Positions 12,301 to 25,196 of a DNA stretch of 64,000 bases are shown one piece after another. The notes below the pieces were generated by a model. That model was not told the origin of the DNA and did no database searches. It saw nothing but the letters and a program-made list of their open reading frames with translations. The translations under genes were made by a program, and so were the position numbers. Where the stretch lies: positions 3,241,501 to 3,305,500 of the forward strand of contig JAJTWR010000044.1 in NCBI GenBank assembly GCA_021613335.1. Direction: 5' to 3'. Each line of letters opens with the position of its first letter. Position 1 is the stretch's first letter. Source of the DNA: Whitmania pigra. Taxonomy: Eukaryota; Annelida; Clitellata; Hirudinida; Haemopidae.

Positions 12301-12418
12301 GGCGGAAAGTGATGATGTTATGGTCTGACGAGGCAAGTGGGCAAGTTGCTTCAATCGTTGAAATTAGTAGTGGGTCATTAGACAAGATCAGGTCGAGAAT
12401 GTTGTCATTTCCTTATTA

Positions 12419-13133
<715 letters not shown>

Positions 13134-13134
13134 A

Positions 13135-13600
13135 TCTGATTTTGATCTAAATTTTAGTTATTTTATATTTTTATTTATTTATTTCAACCAAAAAGACAAA
13201 TTTGGGTCAGATAATCTGCTCATATAGAGAGCGCATACAAAATTTAAGTCAATTAAATTGTTAGAAACGTTTTCAAATCGGCGTTGGAAATGCAGGCCTT
13301 AAATCGATATATGGAGTTGTGGAGCTGATAATATCTGGGGGCAGAGTGTTCCAGGGTTTTGTGATTCGGTTGGTGAGTGGCCTGTGAGTGATGGAGCATT
13401 TTTCTTGGCGTAGACCACATGTGCGAGATTTCATGAAATCGGGGAATTTGGGGATGGTGCAGTGAGTGAAGTTGTGTAATATTTTGTTATAGAGGCATAA
13501 ATCATGGTTGAGGCGTCGGCGTCGGTTTTCCAAAGTCCGAGTTTCTGAAGTCTGCTCCTATAAAGTAGGGTTCGTGATTTGAAAAATAACAAAATGAACC
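13135..13600 (-). mobile_element. LINE ORF2 C-terminal fragment
   Basis: Minus-strand 13533-13273 encodes RRRRLNHDLCLYNKILHNFT and then LTNRITKPWNTLPPDIISS, the conserved C-terminus downstream of the reverse transcriptase in CR1/Jockey-like elements. It is closely related to the plus-strand fragment at 16986-17500, with the same phrases and 3' end, and more distantly to the LINE at 8068-8391. It abuts the ATT array. Confidence 0.75.
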
Positions 13601-14428
13601 CACCTTCCCGAAATCATTTTCTGGCTACGAAGTGATGTATTACTGAAATAATTTTTATATTTAATAAATAATTTAATATTTTGCAAGTCACTTAGAGGGC
13701 CATGGTCCCCACACTCCCCTAAATCCGCTACTGGGTCAAAAGAACATCTCAGACAGGTAGAATATTAAGGATCTTTACCCTAAGATCACTTTTACACAAA
13801 TTTTAAACCACTGGGGTATCAAACAAAACTTACTGGAAATGAGTACCTGTCACTTCTCCATGATTTTGTTCTCCAACTACAGCTGGTTTACTACGCCCTC
13901 TTAGCCAGCCTCAGCAATTGTAACCTTTTTTCCATGGTCTAAATATGTTGAATTTTTCAAATATACATATTAATTTATAAATAATTCTAAGTTCAGCATG
14001 CTTTTTACGTAAAAAATATGCCTGAAGACCGTGTACATATTGTATCAACAAAATATTATAGGAATTGATAAATTTAAAGCTTTTTTTTACACCATTACAT
14101 TACATATTAAAGTGTTTATATATATTAAATATATATTGTTTTTAAGCCGTGAATCATCTTAATGGTCCTAGAACCTCCAGATTGTTAAAGTCTTGCAATT
14201 AAAATGTTTTCAATAATATTGTTAATAATTTTTTAAATTACAATAATTATTGTAATAATAACTACAGCTTTTAGAATCTAGATCTTGTATCTATTTATGT
14301 TTGTGTTTTTATTAAACCACTTTTAAACGGTCCCTGTTATTCTAAGTTGGATCTCGCATCCTCGTAATGTGTTTATGATTGCATATTTGTCTTAATAAAA
14401 TATACTTTCTACAAGTTATCGATTTATC
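13601..14428. other. Intergenic, upstream of RAB35
   Basis: AT-rich sequence with no coding signal. The last few hundred bases before 14429 should hold the RAB35 promoter and 5' UTR, but I see no clear TATA box or initiator that I would defend. A gagggccatggtccccac block at about 13693 looks like the end of an old hAT. Confidence 0.4.
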
Positions 14429-15914
<1,486 letters not shown>

Positions 15915-16110
15915 TGTAAACAGTTAATTCTGAAGAACATCTTGGCATCTTTATGGTCATTGTACTAATTTGTAGCTGTCACTGCAAGGATGATAATGCT
16001 TTGATGATGTTTCCTCTTTTACTCTTACGTCTTGATCTTTAGGAAAGTAACATGAGAAGTTTGACTGAATGTGATGTAGTTGGCTGTGGACTTGCATTTC
16101 TTAAATGAAT

Positions 16111-16116
16111 AATAAA
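16111..16116 (+). terminator. Poly(A) signal of RAB35
   Basis: AATAAA about 200 bp after the stop, in a 3' UTR with no other feature. It is the first canonical signal downstream. Confidence 0.6.
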
Positions 16117-16139
16117 CACTTGAAGAGTTTAAAAATCTT

Positions 16140-16985
16140 CAGCTGTTTGCCAATCATGAGGTATTTATTCCTATCATTTTTCCATTCATTTCATGGAATC
16201 ATTTGGTGATGGGTTTATCATGTCTTGGTCCCATTTCCATGCAATTCTTAGCAGACCTTTCCAACTTTTTGTAATTTACTTAGATTTTCCTACTCAAATT
16301 CCATCTTTGTTTCATTTAGAAATTGCTTTCTGCTATCATAATAATTATTTACTGCTGTGATTTTTATTTCATGTTTTGTAAATGCTTGTTCAGTAATCCA
16401 AACATGAAATTATTAATTAAATTACATGTCATGCAAGTGGAGCATCACGGTTTATAAGAAACTATTAGTGTAACTGTCTTTGTAGGACTTGAGTGACCGA
16501 TGAGTGAACTATTGACATTAAGTCTTCATAAACTGGATGAGTTGCCAAAACAGATTGATTTTTTATTTCACTTTTTGTTTTGGGGGAAGATAATAAAGTT
16601 GAATGGGTCTACTGGTAGTAACAAGTTACTGAGTTATTGTAATAACATTGACTAATGAGCCTGTGCAAAATGGTACATAATTTTATTGAATTTTTGCTGC
16701 ATGGACCATCATTAATAGGCGAAATTAGCGTACAATAGAATTGATTCCTATGAAATACTCATGATGACATGTTGATAGAAGTTGAAAACTAGCAAAATTG
16801 ACAGTATGGTTTACGCCACTTGCTAGTTTCACCTAAATCAGATCGTCGTATTTACATAATATTTAATTATCCTAATTAATACAGCGATACATTTTGTAAT
16901 TTTGTTTTGTAAAAATTTAAATAATGTTCATGCCCTCTCTGATTGGATGTTTAGGTGAAGTTTGTTGGCGGTATAATGACTATCG
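16140..16985. other. Intergenic, nothing recognised
   Basis: AT-rich sequence without supported exons or element ends. A second AATAAA-like motif at about 16590 could be an alternative RAB35 poly(A) site. Confidence 0.4.
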
Positions 16986-17500
16986 ATGTGCAGGGTTGCA
17001 AGTGTTGGGGTTTTAAGCCAAAACATTATTACAATTAGGCCTATGTTAAGAAACTATTCAAGGGACAAGAGGATGTTGACAGAGCGTATTGCACCTACGT
17101 TCGGCCAATCCTCGAATACTGTTCCCCGATCTGGAGCCCCCATAACAAGCAGCTCATTGCAAAGATCGAACGACTCCAAAGGTTTTTCATCCATGATTTA
17201 TTCCTCTGTCACAAAATATTACACAGCTTCACTCACCACACCATCCCCAAATTCCCTGTTACCTCGAGCATTTGGTCACATGCCAAGAAAAATGCTCCAC
17301 CACTCACATCTCCATTTCTTCACCAACCGAATCGCGAAAACCTGGAATTCTCTATCCCCAGATATTATTAGCTCCACAACCCATAGTCGATTTAAGGCCT
17401 GCATTTCCAACGCCGATTTGAGAAAGTTTCTAACAATTTAATTGACTTAAATTTTGTTTATGCATTCTATACGTACAGATTATCTGATACTTATTTGTGT
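16986..17500 (+). mobile_element. LINE ORF2 C-terminal fragment
   Basis: Overlapping frames give YVRPILEYCSPIWSPHNKQL (about 17090-17160) and then FFTNRIAKTWNSLSPDIISS and ACISNADLRKFLTI (17310-17441). These are the end of a CR1/Jockey-like ORF2. It is the same family as the minus-strand fragment at 13135-13600. It carries frameshifts and is 5'-truncated. The following 17500-18240 contains a tgtcggattaagtgga block at about 17522 resembling an old hAT end, and nothing else I can support. Confidence 0.75.
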
Positions 17501-18260
17501 TAGCGGTCACTTGTTGCCTGTGTCGGATTAAGTGGATGGGTGGCCTTGGGCCCATTTGGAATGGAGACCCCCTTTTCAATTTCCATTACCGCACACACCA
17601 CATGCCAAATTGAAACTTAACTCTTCAATAGACGCATTTATCAAGGTCTACAATGTTTAGAAAAAGCATCATACTACACATTTTGTATCTGTCCAGAATA
17701 AAGTATAGAGTCCAGCGACTTAGAGGGACCGACACTCCGCCTCTCCTTTGGTAAATCACTAAATCTTGATTCGTTATTGCCCAATTTTGAAGATTTCTTT
17801 TTACACAATCTGTCCTTAAACTTGATTAATGTATTGTACTGAATCAGAAACTCATTCAGCAAAAATAAAAAAAAATTTAATTTTACGTCTGCATGCACAC
17901 TTGCGAAATCTTGTAATAAATCAAACGAAATAAATTGATCAAAGTAAATCACCTTAAAATGCTTTATAATTATTGGCGTTATATTTTTCCATTGGAGTTA
18001 CTTGAATGAGTCCATAAATTCATCCCATCTATCAGAGAAAATACAAAAACCATGAGTGCTTCGATGTTTCGTTGATCGTATATTTCCCAATGCGTTAAAC
18101 AATATGAACTCCATCGTGGTTATATTAATATTATGATTTTATTTTCCGACAATTTAAAATCCTGATAAAAATCATTTCATAACATTAATTCGCTCATAGT
18201 ATTGTTTTGCTTAAAAAATTACGAGTAAAAATTTTTCTGCATCGAAAAGTCTTTTTGACT

Positions 18261-19315
18261 TTACTCTTCTTCCTCCTCTTCTTCTGCAGCCTCCTGTGAT
18301 TCTTCATTCTCTTCATCTTCCTTGCGCTTCAAACTGTCTTGCCCCCAATCTGGCTTTCCCTTCTGGAAATTTTATTCTTTCGTTAAACAATGTCATGTAG
18401 ATTTTGTTGCGTGAAACAAGAAACTCACAGCTTCGCTTTCTTCTAAGGCATATTTAGATTGCCCTGTGGATTTCAAATTGTCACGGAAGGCTGAGCCTAG
18501 TTTGCTCTTGACTTCGGCAATTTTAGCGAGTCTATTTAAAAAACAATCCTTAAACAATGTTCCCAAAGTAGTTAAGAATAAACAGTTATCAAATTTCAAA
18601 CTTTTGTTCGGTCTTGGAAACCTTTTTCAACGATGGCTTGACGCTATAGATTCAATAAATCCACACTGTACAACATTTTCTATTATTTCAAGAAGAATTT
18701 ATTACTAACAAATGTCCTTTGATATCATTCACAATGATGTTCAACTCGTTGATCTGGTTTATAAAAGTTTATGTTTTAGAATATGAATGTGATAATCAAT
18801 TCATTGTATATTCAAATCAAATTATGAGTGAATGTAAATTTGTTAGAGGTTGAATATAACTAGATAAGAGGATTTACTTCAAAGTCGAGTTTCCTAAGTT
18901 TGAACTCCCAGTCATACTTTTCTTCTTCCAGTTTGCAGGCTGATTCGTAAAATTCCTTTACTTTTCTTTCCAGAGAGTCTAATAAATGATTAAATTAAAA
19001 CAATAAAAGTCGTTTTTTTAGGTTCCGCAAAGAACCGACCTCTATCTAAACCATCAATGCTGAGTTTAGGAACTCTGCTGGCGATGGTTTTTGAACGTTC
19101 TTCGGCATCCTTTTCCTGCTGCTTCTTCAACTCTTCAGCAGTTTTTTGAACAACTACGTTCTATAATTGTTCAATGTTTCATACAGTGAAAAATGGCAAT
19201 AACATTTTTATTATTTGCATATTCTTACTTCTTGTTCATCGGCCCTATAATTGACACAAAACAAATGTATTTATTTATTTAAATTCACAAATTTAGCAAA
19301 CTAAAGAGCTCACAT
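18261..19315 (-). CDS. Troponin I
   Basis: Eight coding segments on the minus strand: AT at 19315-19314, then 19244-19229, 19160-19040, 18978-18878, 18753-18710, 18643-18602, 18531-18429 and 18362-18261. The phases agree throughout and give 176 residues. The start codon is split: AT ends one exon and G begins the next, a 16-nt micro-exon, giving MADEQE. Landmarks are KTAEELKKQQEKDAEERSKT (N-terminal helix), RVPKLSIDGLDR, the IT-arm coiled-coil region KLEEEKYDWEFKL, INELNIIVNDIKG, KPSLKKVSKT (actin/troponin C contact region) and KPDW. The C-terminus is strongly acidic, with seven Glu before TAA. The product inhibits actomyosin in relaxed striated-type muscle, within the troponin complex on the thin filament. 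The KKVSK and KPDW segments are as in protostome troponin I. Troponin T was considered, but the order of motifs fits troponin I. The first exon may start near 19360 or at a trans-splice acceptor (see findings). Confidence 0.93.
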
Positions 19316-19379
19316 GATATCTTCTATGAATTAGAAAATCCAAGTCTCGAATGTAAAGATCACGCCTCGAGTTGAAGAA

Positions 19380-20359
19380 GCACTAAGTTTCTTGGCGGCG
19401 AAGGGAACTTATGTTCGGGCGAATTGCTTCGAGGTTTGAGCTGCATTGCTGCTGTAACTAGAGGCCTTGAGTTGTGCAAGAACATTACAAAGTTTGGCAA
19501 ATGTCTTATTTTCTTCCCTACGAAATTAGCAACTTTAGTGCACAATTTAGCTTCTGTTGTAAATATTTTGCTGGAAAGTCCGCAAGCATAAATTCGAATG
19601 ACTTATCATACACTAGATGGTTTGATTCTAGAAAAGAATTTTGGTATGGAAAATATTTTTTTAATGTCTATTAGGCGGAATGGTGGCATGAAAGAATGCA
19701 TAGGAAATGAATTTTGTTAGATAAATATTTGGTTTCAGGTCTCATCAATGTAAGGTGAATTATCATACTTGAAAAACATGTCTTCTTTAAATTAATTTAA
19801 ACTCCCTTCTTTACTTTGGAAATTTCTGCAAGCCTTGCAAGCTACGAACGAAACTTCAGCTGATTTGGCATTTCATGCTCGTTTGGTCTTAGACCTAAAT
19901 AGTTTCATGTGCCACGTATGCATCAATGTAAGCGGTAGGCAAAGAATTGTTTCGGAATTTCATTGCTTTATTTAAATAACTTATGAATTCCTTACTGAGG
20001 GAATTATTGTGGAATAATTATTACGAAAAAAATTCATTTTTCTAGTCGACGTGTTTACGTCATGGTTTTGTTATCGTTATAAAATATCAGCTCATTCTAA
20101 AAACGTCAAGAATTTATTGAGAAGAAAAAAACAAAAATAAATAACACCCAACTGTTGTCAATGCGTTCTGGAACTTCTGCGCTGGTTGGTTAAAAAATCA
20201 ATATGATGGAACTCCAAAGCTTTATTATCATTTGGGCGAATTTTAGCAATAATGAGGTCATTGACAAACAATTAAGACAAAGTAATTTTCAGTTTTTGAG
20301 CTACGTTCATACAAAGTATATAGGTGATGTGATTATCCTGCATTTAAAGATGTGATCAA
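19380..20359. other. Intergenic, nothing recognised
   Basis: AT-rich. It should contain the troponin I promoter if transcription starts close by, but no element is clear. Short open frames on both strands have no recognisable content. Confidence 0.4.
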
Positions 20360-20412
20360 GTCCAAATCATCTTAGTTATGAACTGACTTTAATCAAATAC
20401 ATAAATAAATAA
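20360..20412 (+). repeat. LINE 3' tail (Jockey/R1-like family)
   Basis: The segment gtccaaatcatcttagttat, then gactttaat and an aaataaataaat tail, is the same 3' end as the LINE inserted at 4990-5537. Only the extreme end is present. Confidence 0.7.
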
Positions 20413-20880
20413 GACCCGATGAAGTGTGATCTGTGATAATCTTTTGTAACTGCAAATCTGTCCTTTATAATGTGTTGCGAATATAAAGATGCAGTAGGTC
20501 CAGAGTCGGATTTACCCGGGCGGATGTCCCGGAACAATGTGGCGATGGAGGTTCACAAGCTTCTGTTACAGTTATACCCCATCCCGATAAGCAACAAAAG
20601 GTTTTTTTTAGGTTTGTGGAGGCTTCTGCGCACATCCTGCGATGAATTTGTGTGGCTTTTATTATATAATCGAGACATGTTCGCAAACATTGCGTTCATA
20701 GATGTTTTCAATAGTGCAAACCTTTGGCTCACCTGTCGCAAAAAAAGTAGCCAGCTGTTGTTTTTCTTTTTTTGTCCTCAGTTGAGTCTCATGAAAAATC
20801 AGGAACCTTTGCATTTGTATTTAGATGATCTTTTAAGCGGCTTATATTTTCGTGAAGTGAAGATATTCTAACCCTCAATA

Positions 20881-20920
20881 GGAATCGACCGGGGACACGG
20901 CCCCGGCAAATTTTAGCAGG
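20881..20920 (+). repeat. GC-rich end motif, left copy
   Basis: The segment ggaatcgaccggggacacgg, then ccccggcaaatttt stands out from AT-rich surroundings and recurs inverted at 27431-27470 as ttcggccccggctaaaaacg, then tgatcccggtcgatcc. It may be the end of one disrupted element or two separate copies. Confidence 0.4.
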
Positions 20921-21032
20921 GGTTTTGTCGTAATGCCGTGAATGTCATAAGTTTTAATATAAGAAATTTAGACACTTTTTTAAAATGCGAACGTTTCCAT
21001 ATATCCATATCTGAATCCAAGTTGTCATTGTT

Positions 21033-21440
21033 ATGATATTTGGTGGAATAAAATCGTCAGGTATTAATTATAGATTAAAAAGATGTAAGCTCGCAAATCC
21101 AAAAATAGAGGTTGATTTCACAGAAACGTTCAAAATTTTAACAGGAACAAATAATTTAAAACATGAACATTGCTTTGAAGCCAACAAAAGTAATAGTTCC
21201 ATAAGATGGTATGGTTGTAAGCTTTACAGGAAGGTAACAGGCACCTTCAAGAATAATTACTTCAGCACCAGAGTAATTAATCTTTGGAATAAGCTTGATG
21301 AGGAGTCAATATATTCAGATTCGATGGAAATATTTTTAAAAAACGACTGTGGAAATCTGGATGTTGATTAAAAAAGGAGTGGTTTATCAAACAGACATTT
21401 ATCTCCTTAAACTACTGTAAATAAATGTTTTGTTATGTTG
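21033..21440 (+). mobile_element. LINE ORF2 C-terminal fragment, second family
   Basis: The open frame 21033-21371 encodes TGTNNLKHEHCFEANKSN and NNYFSTRVINLWNKLDEESI, the conserved C-terminal block of a CR1-like ORF2 that differs from the IWNNLP family at 8.1, 13.3 and 17.3 kb. It ends in a short 3' UTR. Nothing upstream of 21000 is readable as reverse transcriptase. Confidence 0.65.
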
Positions 21441-21615
21441 TAGAAGCTCATGCGAACGGCTGGGATTTAAACTCCTAATGGAGTCGCACCAAAGCGAAAT
21501 ATTTTTCACTCGTCTGCCGACGCCCTGGTATTACCGTATTTTCGCGTAAATAACACAAGTAATGAATTATACAAAGTATTCAACAGGCTGTGGCTAAACA
21601 ACGGAGATAATTAGT

Positions 21616-22264
21616 ACACTAATTGTATGCGAATATTCATGAACTTTGGGAGTCGTGGTCATCGCCTTAAAAGTAAAAACTTTACAATTTCAAATTAATT
21701 TTTTATATAAAAATAATATATGTCGTTGAAGTGCGCAATTAATTAATTTAACATTAATGAGGGAATTAGACTCAACAGAACATTTCGAATTAAATTATCA
21801 AATTATTACCTTTAACCCTAACCTAACCCAAGCAAAAAATTATTTATTTATTACTCCTGACCCTAACCCCAGAGATTAAAACGCCACCGCTAGGGCAAAC
21901 AATCGGAGCACAAATCTCGCAACAGGAACCGGATCCTCTCCGCCAACGTGATAGCCGAGTTCTTAAACGCTAGGCCAAGCAAACAAGAGGCGAATCAATT
22001 TTAGGACTCGTAACGTATGATAACATATAAGCAAGTGCGATAATCACGCTCCTGAAGATCATGAATGTTGGCTGAGATGGTAGCGTGCCTGCGAACGACG
22101 GTAAAAGCAACAGTCGTTACTGTCGTGTTCTCGACCCAGCTTGTACCGCCACAAAGCGCCCCTTGGATGCGCCGCTATACAAATGGTTGAGCGCCCCTGA
22201 CACTTACGCTTATGGCGCTGTATAAATAAACATACTCTATACTCTATATTCGCATACAATTATA
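21616..22264. repeat. Inverted repeat pair around the SINE
   Basis: The segment taattgtatgcgaatat at 21617-21633 recurs inverted as atattcgcatacaatta at 22246-22262. The 650-bp block between them lacks coding signal and may be a foldback MITE that inserted in the pogo element or hosted the SINE. The exact borders are uncertain. Confidence 0.4.
22061..22255 (+). mobile_element. tRNA-derived SINE
   Basis: It has an RNA polymerase III A box (tggctgagatgg, 22069-22080) and B box (gttctcgaccc, 22127-22137) about 47 bp apart, as in a tRNA. An unrelated body follows, and then the end ggcgctgtataaataaacat with an actctatactctat tail. The head does not close into a tRNA acceptor stem, so a functional tRNA gene is unlikely. 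The tail resembles that of the LINE at 62750-63240. Confidence 0.6.
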
Positions 22265-23435
22265 TCCCTTAATCTCCTTATTTAGCCACTGCCTATTCGA
22301 CATTACGTAATGGAGAAATTTTTAAATCAAATTATTTAGTTGAAGCAATTTTAAATACATAACAATTAAATGTAAAAGTTGAAAAAAATTATTCTGTTGG
22401 CTCTAGTGATAGAATTTGTAAGGAAATTATCCATAAAAAGTTGGTATGTCTTAACAATATTTCTAGCACTGTACATAGATTGCATACGATTGCTTTTGAT
22501 TAAAATGTCAATCAAGTCAAGGGCAAAAGACTTAGGCAACAGAGCTGTTGCTAGGGAGTTTGACATAGTTGGTTCGCGTGTGGAAAAAGAAGGAATGCAT
22601 ACTTGAGAAACTGAATTCGAGAAAGCGTGCTTGCTGTGGCCCAAATGGCCAAAATTATAGTCTGATTTAAAGCGTTTGGTTCTTGAACAAAGGAAGAAAA
22701 GCTTGACGTTCTCGAAGGGTGGGCCACACCCATTGATTAGGCAGGTTGATGATTCCCTGTTGGTACGCTCCGCGGTTTGAGTTTCTCAATTCAGCAAAAA
22801 GCATGAAGCTAAAAACCAGGATGCTAGCCCAAGAGGCTGATGAGGAATAATTGTCTTAATAACTGTCTTCTGACAGTTGTGTGAATGCACATTATGTCTG
22901 TTATTAAATTGTTTAAACACTTCAAAGTCAGAACCGATTAGCTTTTTCATGAGCGCGCTGCAAAATTGGTCACAAATCAGTTCCGTATTGTATCACTCAT
23001 GCCTTCTCCAATTCTTCCTCAGAATTATTTTTTATTTCAAAATTTGCGTCAACTTCTTACTTTGTTTGGAATCTAGATTGTTCACGCATTTGTAAGACAA
23101 AAGTAAAGCAAATATTTCAAAGGATGGCAAAGAACTTGTAAACCAGTGCCTAGCTGCAAAGGATTCCACTTCCAAGTCTCTAAGTCATATAACTCCCTAG
23201 ATATGAAAATCATATTTTGAATGTACAAATCTTAAGAGACATTTTTAAAACAATTTGAGATCAATTCTTAGAACAGATGAAGTTATGCAGATTTACCAAG
23301 CAGTGGGACACAGTTTCAAAGAGAAGATATGGAATTGCTGAAGTCCAAACAATGCATCAACTATAACATGAAATTATGGCAGAGATTTCAGAGTTGAAAT
23401 ATCGTTTTCGAGAACCATAAATGGAGCATCAAATA

Positions 23436-24957
23436 CAGTCAGGACAGAAACCATAAGGACACCCCATTATTTCGTAATAACTTGATAAAGAAAAATTTGA
23501 TTGTAGAGAAATTTTAATATGTTATGTATTTATATATTTGTGATTTTAAAATTCCAAAAACGTGATTTCGGGGCGTCCAATAACCATAAAAGACACTTGC
23601 AAAAATCATCAAAAAATGACTAAAAACTTTGTGAAAAAATCAGGAAAAAAGTTTATTAATATGAAATAATGTTTCCTTTATTTTCAATAACTTTAAAACA
23701 TCTATTGTCCATTGATTTGATAAGAGTTTTTAAGAAATTTTTGTCCAGTACTTTCCAAGCACTCCTAATGGCGTTTTCCAGGTCAGATTTTGAATGAAAC
23801 TGCCTTCCATTGTTGGAAACAAGTCTTGACAACATTCCCCAAACATTTTCTATAGGATTTAAGTCCGGGAAACAAGCTGGCCAACTGATAACTTTCAAAT
23901 TTCTCCTCTGGAAAAATGTCTTTGTCAACTTGGAAGTGTGGATCGGGGCATTATCTTGCTGGAAAATAAAATTTCCTCCATAATAATCTTCTCCAAAAGG
24001 CAACAGATGATCTTCTAAAACTTTGATGTAATCCACAGAAGACTGTCTCCCATCCAGAAAGGCTAATTCAATCAATCCTTCACTGGAAATTCCTCCCCAA
24101 ATCATCACCAATCCTGCTCCATGATTTCGACTAAAAAATGTTTCTTTTTCTAATCTGAGGTCATGCCAATAGAACTGATGACCATCAGGTCCATCCAGGT
24201 TAAATTTCTTCTCGTCTGAAAAAATAATATTGCCACAACCATCTCTGTTGGAGAGCATGGTTTTGGCCTATTCCACTTTTGCCAACTTGTGATGGTTTTT
24301 AAGAGCTGGAATCTTTAATCTTTTTTCATATAATAAAATACCACTAGATCTCAAATAACTTAACACTGTACTTTTACAAATTCTTAAATCAAGTTCATTT
24401 CTAATTTGATTTGCTGAAAATTTACCTGAAGAAGCCTTTCTTACCAGGAGTCTCTGCTGACGAATCGTCAGTTTTTTAGGTCTTCCATGATCATTTTTTG
24501 CACCATATTCCTCAAGAGCTTGTACGTAGTTCCAGATGACTCTCTTGGATCGCTTGAGCTCTTTGGCAATTTCCCTGATCGAATAATTTACTTGTCTGAA
24601 GGCCTCAATCTGCCCCTTCTCCTTCTATTAGTTATTTTATAAACTTCACATCAATTTTTAACTTTCTTTAAGTTTATATATTGATAATATTTGCATAATG
24701 TGCATTTTGGTTGCATAAGTATGACAAATTTCAAGTTTTATTGGAAATAAGTAAGGATGTCCTTTATCGTTTTCAAACGGCCATAAAGTGCTATTTTGCA
24801 TATTTTACAAGATCTACTCGTTAAATTTTTTTGAAATTTTGCAGGATGTTTTGTCTACCATAAAAAGATATTATATAAAAAATTGAGTAATATTGAACTT
24901 ATATTTAACGAGTTATCACAAAAATATGGGGTGTCCTTAAGGTTTCCGTCCGCACTG
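23436..24957 (-). mobile_element. Tc1-type transposon, copy 1 (1522 bp)
   Basis: Long terminal inverted repeats start cag(t/c)gcggacagaaacc-like and continue through aaggacacccca to the att-rich part; TA flanks both ends (23434-23435, 24958-24959). The element inserted into pogo copy 2. It encodes a DD34E transposase on the minus strand. It is the same family as the copy at 51139-52732, in the opposite orientation. Confidence 0.93.
23656..24625 (-). pseudogene. Tc1 transposase (DD34E), broken copy 1
   Basis: From right to left: paired HTH segment (FRQVNYSIREIAKELKRSK), GRPKKLTIRQQR, then the catalytic domain with IIFSDEKKFNLDG (first Asp), FQQDNAPIHTSK (second Asp) and DLNPIENVWG (Glu), with 34 residues between the last two acidic residues. 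Compared with copy 2, about 40 bp holding the ATG are missing, and one conserved Trp codon (TGG) near 24272 is TAG. The rest of the frame is open to the stop at 23656. It is not functional as it stands. Confidence 0.9.
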
Positions 24958-25087
24958 TATAATGCATGTACAATAGGGTTTTTAATTACATTGAAATAAA
25001 CAAGATTTTTTAAACAATATGAGATCAATTCTTGGAGCAGATGACGAAGTCATGCAGATGTATCATGCTATGAGACACAGCTTTACC

Positions 25088-25196
25088 GTGATGCGGCCCG
25101 CCCCTCGAAACTTAAAAAAATTCAAAGGATCGAAACGTTTGAAGATGGGAGAAACTCCTCTGAGGATCCCTGTCGGAGCTCTAAGTAACTATTAAG
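25088..25196 (+). repeat. Dispersed coding repeat, copy A
   Basis: About 110 bp encoding KKFKGSKRLKMGETPLRIPV in one plus-strand frame. The same segment lies inverted at 60725-60830, and its right half recurs at 48230-48290. It interrupts the alignment of the two pogo copies. It is probably a piece of a retroelement ORF, not identified. Confidence 0.5.

Larger units (their letters stand above)
4690..12418 (-). mobile_element. Non-LTR retrotransposon (CR1/Jockey-like), split by several insertions
   Basis: Minus-strand pieces of a single LINE can be read in order. 12418-11891 is the end of the endonuclease (motif SSDHNIITF) plus the linker; 11726-11493 and 11474-11286 are reverse transcriptase fragments (GPDHIPNILFK; QHGFRPLKST); 11236-10940 has SGVPQGSVLGPTLFLIYIND and the catalytic box FADDIKLY. 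A hAT (8664-10932) then interrupts it. The frame resumes at 8655 with KERCFNCSIKTSS and runs to the C-terminal IINIWNNLPNSI motif at about 8100. A pogo-like element (4726-7971) appears to split its 3' region, because the A-rich tail (minus-strand TAAAATAAAATT pattern) lies at 4690-4725 beyond the pogo. The copy is 5'-truncated and carries many stops and frameshifts. The assignment of the A-rich tail to this LINE is inference. Confidence 0.75.

Noticed and set aside
18261..19315. Identity as troponin T
   Set aside because: A similar KLEEEKYDWEFKL coiled-coil segment exists in troponin T, but the following INELNIIVNDIKG, KPSLKKVSKT and KPDW order is that of troponin I.
22061..22140. A functional tRNA gene
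   Set aside because: A and B boxes are well spaced, but no acceptor or anticodon stem closes, and the sequence continues into a SINE body and tail.
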